Below are positions 5,431-6,182 of a stretch of 6,182 nucleotides of DNA, in pieces (position 1 is the first letter of the stretch; every line of letters begins with the position of its first letter). Under the pieces are notes generated by a model, which saw only the letters and a list, made by a program, of their open reading frames with translations, had not been told where the DNA came from and did not search any database. Both the position numbers and the translations under genes were made by a program. Source of the DNA: Richelia sp. UBA3308 (GTDB lineage Bacteria; Cyanobacteriota; Cyanobacteriia; Cyanobacteriales; Nostocaceae); NCBI GenBank assembly GCA_002361335.1, contig DESS01000022.1, positions 1 through 6,182 on the forward strand. Reading direction: 5' to 3'.

Positions 5431-5462
5431 ATGGTGCCCTACTCTCATAATAAGGGCACCAT
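5431..5462 (-). terminator. Hairpin after the gamma-glutamylcyclotransferase-like gene
   Basis: ATGGTGCCCT (5431-5440) and AGGGCACCAT (5453-5462) form a perfect 10-bp stem with a 12-nt loop, 17 bases past the stop codon of the upstream minus-strand gene. The position and strong stem suit a transcription terminator. The trailing sequence on the minus strand (TGTCATTTC) is only modestly T-rich, so a plain palindromic repeat remains possible. Confidence 0.55.
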
Positions 5463-5479
5463 AAAGTGATTTATTGAAA

Positions 5480-6046
5480 TTATTCTGATAATTGAGACGA
5501 TTGCAAACCATGCATATGATTAAACAAACCCCAGCAATACTCTTCAGGTAATTTACAGGTAATTGCCCCTCGCAACACAACATTGAAATACCAATCATTG
5601 GGAGCAATTTCTTGTAAAAGTTTGTTTACCACTACATAGGTACGGACTTTTTTATATATCTTTCCTTGAAAATCAATATCTACAGACTGCCGACGATAGC
5701 CACCACTCGGCACATCTTCACGCTTATCCAGACTTTCGCTGAGTCGCCAAGGTAATTGATAAAGTACACCCACTACATTCGATTGGGAATCTTTCACCAC
5801 ATCCAACACACCACACTTACGAGAAGCGCTATAACGATAAAATCCCAATCGATAACCTTTGAGAGTCGCCGCACCCATGACATACTGATGAGTACTTTCC
5901 CCCATAGTTCGCTTTAAATCCACTGGACACATACAGGAACCATAAGCAAAATAATAAAACATTGGTTCATGAAGTTGGGATTTATGCAGATTTTTTTCTG
6001 AATTTACCCAGGTTTCTGATTCCACCACCCAAGTGCGATCGCCCAT
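5480..6046 (-). CDS. Gamma-glutamylcyclotransferase family protein
   Basis: A 188-residue cytoplasmic protein of the gamma-glutamylcyclotransferase (GGCT/AIG2-like) fold. Family members release 5-oxoproline from gamma-glutamyl peptides or amines; the substrate here is unknown. The N-terminal glycine-loop signature is FYYFAYGSCMCPVDLKR (30-46), with Tyr35-Gly36-Ser37 in the substrate pocket. VVGVLYQLPW (91-100) and LDKREDVPSGGYRR follow, where Glu110 sits at the position of the catalytic glutamate. The C-terminal half contains VRTYVVVNK and a Cys-containing PEEYCWGLFNHM segment. The chosen start at 6046 gives a 28-residue leader (MGDRTWVVES...) with no known domain and no Shine-Dalgarno. The ATG at 5962, directly before FYYFAYGS, is a credible alternative and would give 160 residues. 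A HIP1 octamer spans codons 2-5 of the longer form. It stands alone, with a hairpin 17 bases downstream. Confidence 0.85.
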   Translation of the reverse strand: MGDRTWVVESETWVNSEKNLHKSQLHEPMFYYFAYGSCMCPVDLKRTMGESTHQYVMGAATLKGYRLGFYRYSASRKCGVLDVVKDSQSNVVGVLYQLPWRLSESLDKREDVPSGGYRRQSVDIDFQGKIYKKVRTYVVVNKLLQEIAPNDWYFNVVLRGAITCKLPEEYCWGLFNHMHGLQSSQLSE

Positions 6047-6101
6047 CTATTCACGGAAATATTTACCACATCTGTCAATATATCAAAACTTATTACAAAT
6101 T

Positions 6102-6119
6102 GGGCATGATATCATGTCC
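6102..6119. promoter_or_regulatory. 18-bp near-palindrome upstream of the GGCT-like gene
   Basis: GGGCATGATATCATGTCC contains a perfect 12-bp core, CATGATATCATG (6105-6116), and pairs again at the outer two positions. It sits about 55 bases upstream of the longer start and between that gene and the heptamer repeats, a position where an operator for a dimeric regulator could lie. No partner site or regulator is visible, so this is a suggestion. Confidence 0.3.
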
Positions 6120-6152
6120 GGTTAAACAGTTATCATATCTGTGGGGGTCAAT

Positions 6153-6182
6153 GAGTAACAAGTAACGAGTAACGAGTAATGA
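6153..6182. repeat. Heptanucleotide tandem repeat (GAGTAAC), about 4.3 units
   Basis: Units read GAGTAAC, AAGTAAC, GAGTAAC, GAGTAAT and a partial GA, running off the window edge. Seven-base tandem repeats of this sort (STRR-type) are a known feature of intergenic DNA in heterocyst-forming cyanobacteria and support the taxonomic inference. The array may continue beyond the window. Confidence 0.75.

Larger units (their letters stand above)
4991..5479. other. 489-bp gene-free region with three hairpin repeats
   Basis: No credible gene is found between the amylase start and the end of the gamma-glutamylcyclotransferase-like gene. The open frames here have no family signature and low-complexity composition. 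The half next to the amylase probably holds its promoter. The other half holds three separate inverted repeats, at 5223-5243, 5334-5395 and 5431-5462, each listed on its own. Confidence 0.7.

Noticed and set aside
5398..5607. 69-codon minus-strand open frame
   Set aside because: It overlaps the GGCT-like gene in another frame and reads through the terminator hairpin.
5926..5950. SCMC peptide shared by the GGCT-like protein and the 34-bp repeat, as a sign of gene-derived repeat
   Set aside because: The shared DNA is only about a dozen bases with a mismatch and the flanks diverge, so chance is sufficient.
5962..6165. 67-codon plus-strand open frame
   Set aside because: It is antisense to the GGCT-like N-terminus and ends inside the heptamer array.

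Overview
The window looks like cyanobacterial chromosome, most likely from a filamentous Nostocales-type species. The supporting signs are four exact HIP1 octamers (GCGATCGC at 936-943, 2153-2160, 2232-2239 and 6035-6042), two XisH/XisI-type gene pairs, palindromic and heptanucleotide intergenic repeats of the kind common in these genomes, and an AT-rich composition. The genus cannot be fixed from the sequence alone.

Layout. (1) 1-169: leader with a C8-containing GC-rich patch. (2) 170-1342 (+): an N-acylglucosamine 2-epimerase family enzyme with its expected catalytic residues. (3) 1405-2146 (+): an xisH-xisI pair in which each gene carries one apparent single-base frameshift. (4) 2253-2468 (+): a small antitoxin-like gene with no toxin beside it and no clear start. 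(5) 2522-2857 (-): an intact xisI, preceded by only the last 25 codons of its xisH (2845-2922). That stump abuts two 34-bp direct repeats and an inverted repeat. (6) 3044-4990 (-): a cytoplasmic GH13 alpha-amylase/CGTase-like enzyme with a C-terminal CBM20-type starch-binding domain. (7) 4991-5479: a gene-free stretch with three hairpin-forming repeats. (8) 5480-6046 (-): a gamma-glutamylcyclotransferase-family protein. (9) 6047-6182: a near-palindrome and a run of GAGTAAC-like heptamers.

How it fits together. The two sugar enzymes (amino-sugar epimerase, glucan hydrolase) and the gamma-glutamylcyclotransferase-like protein are independent housekeeping or metabolic genes. I see no operon joining them. 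The 1.6 kb between epimerase and amylase is an accessory pocket: two diverged, convergently oriented xisHI modules in different stages of decay around an orphan antitoxin-like gene. In both modules the nuclease-like partner (xisH) is broken, and the only intact member is one xisI. This is the most interesting part of the window. It looks like a graveyard of small two-gene modules rather than a complete new system.
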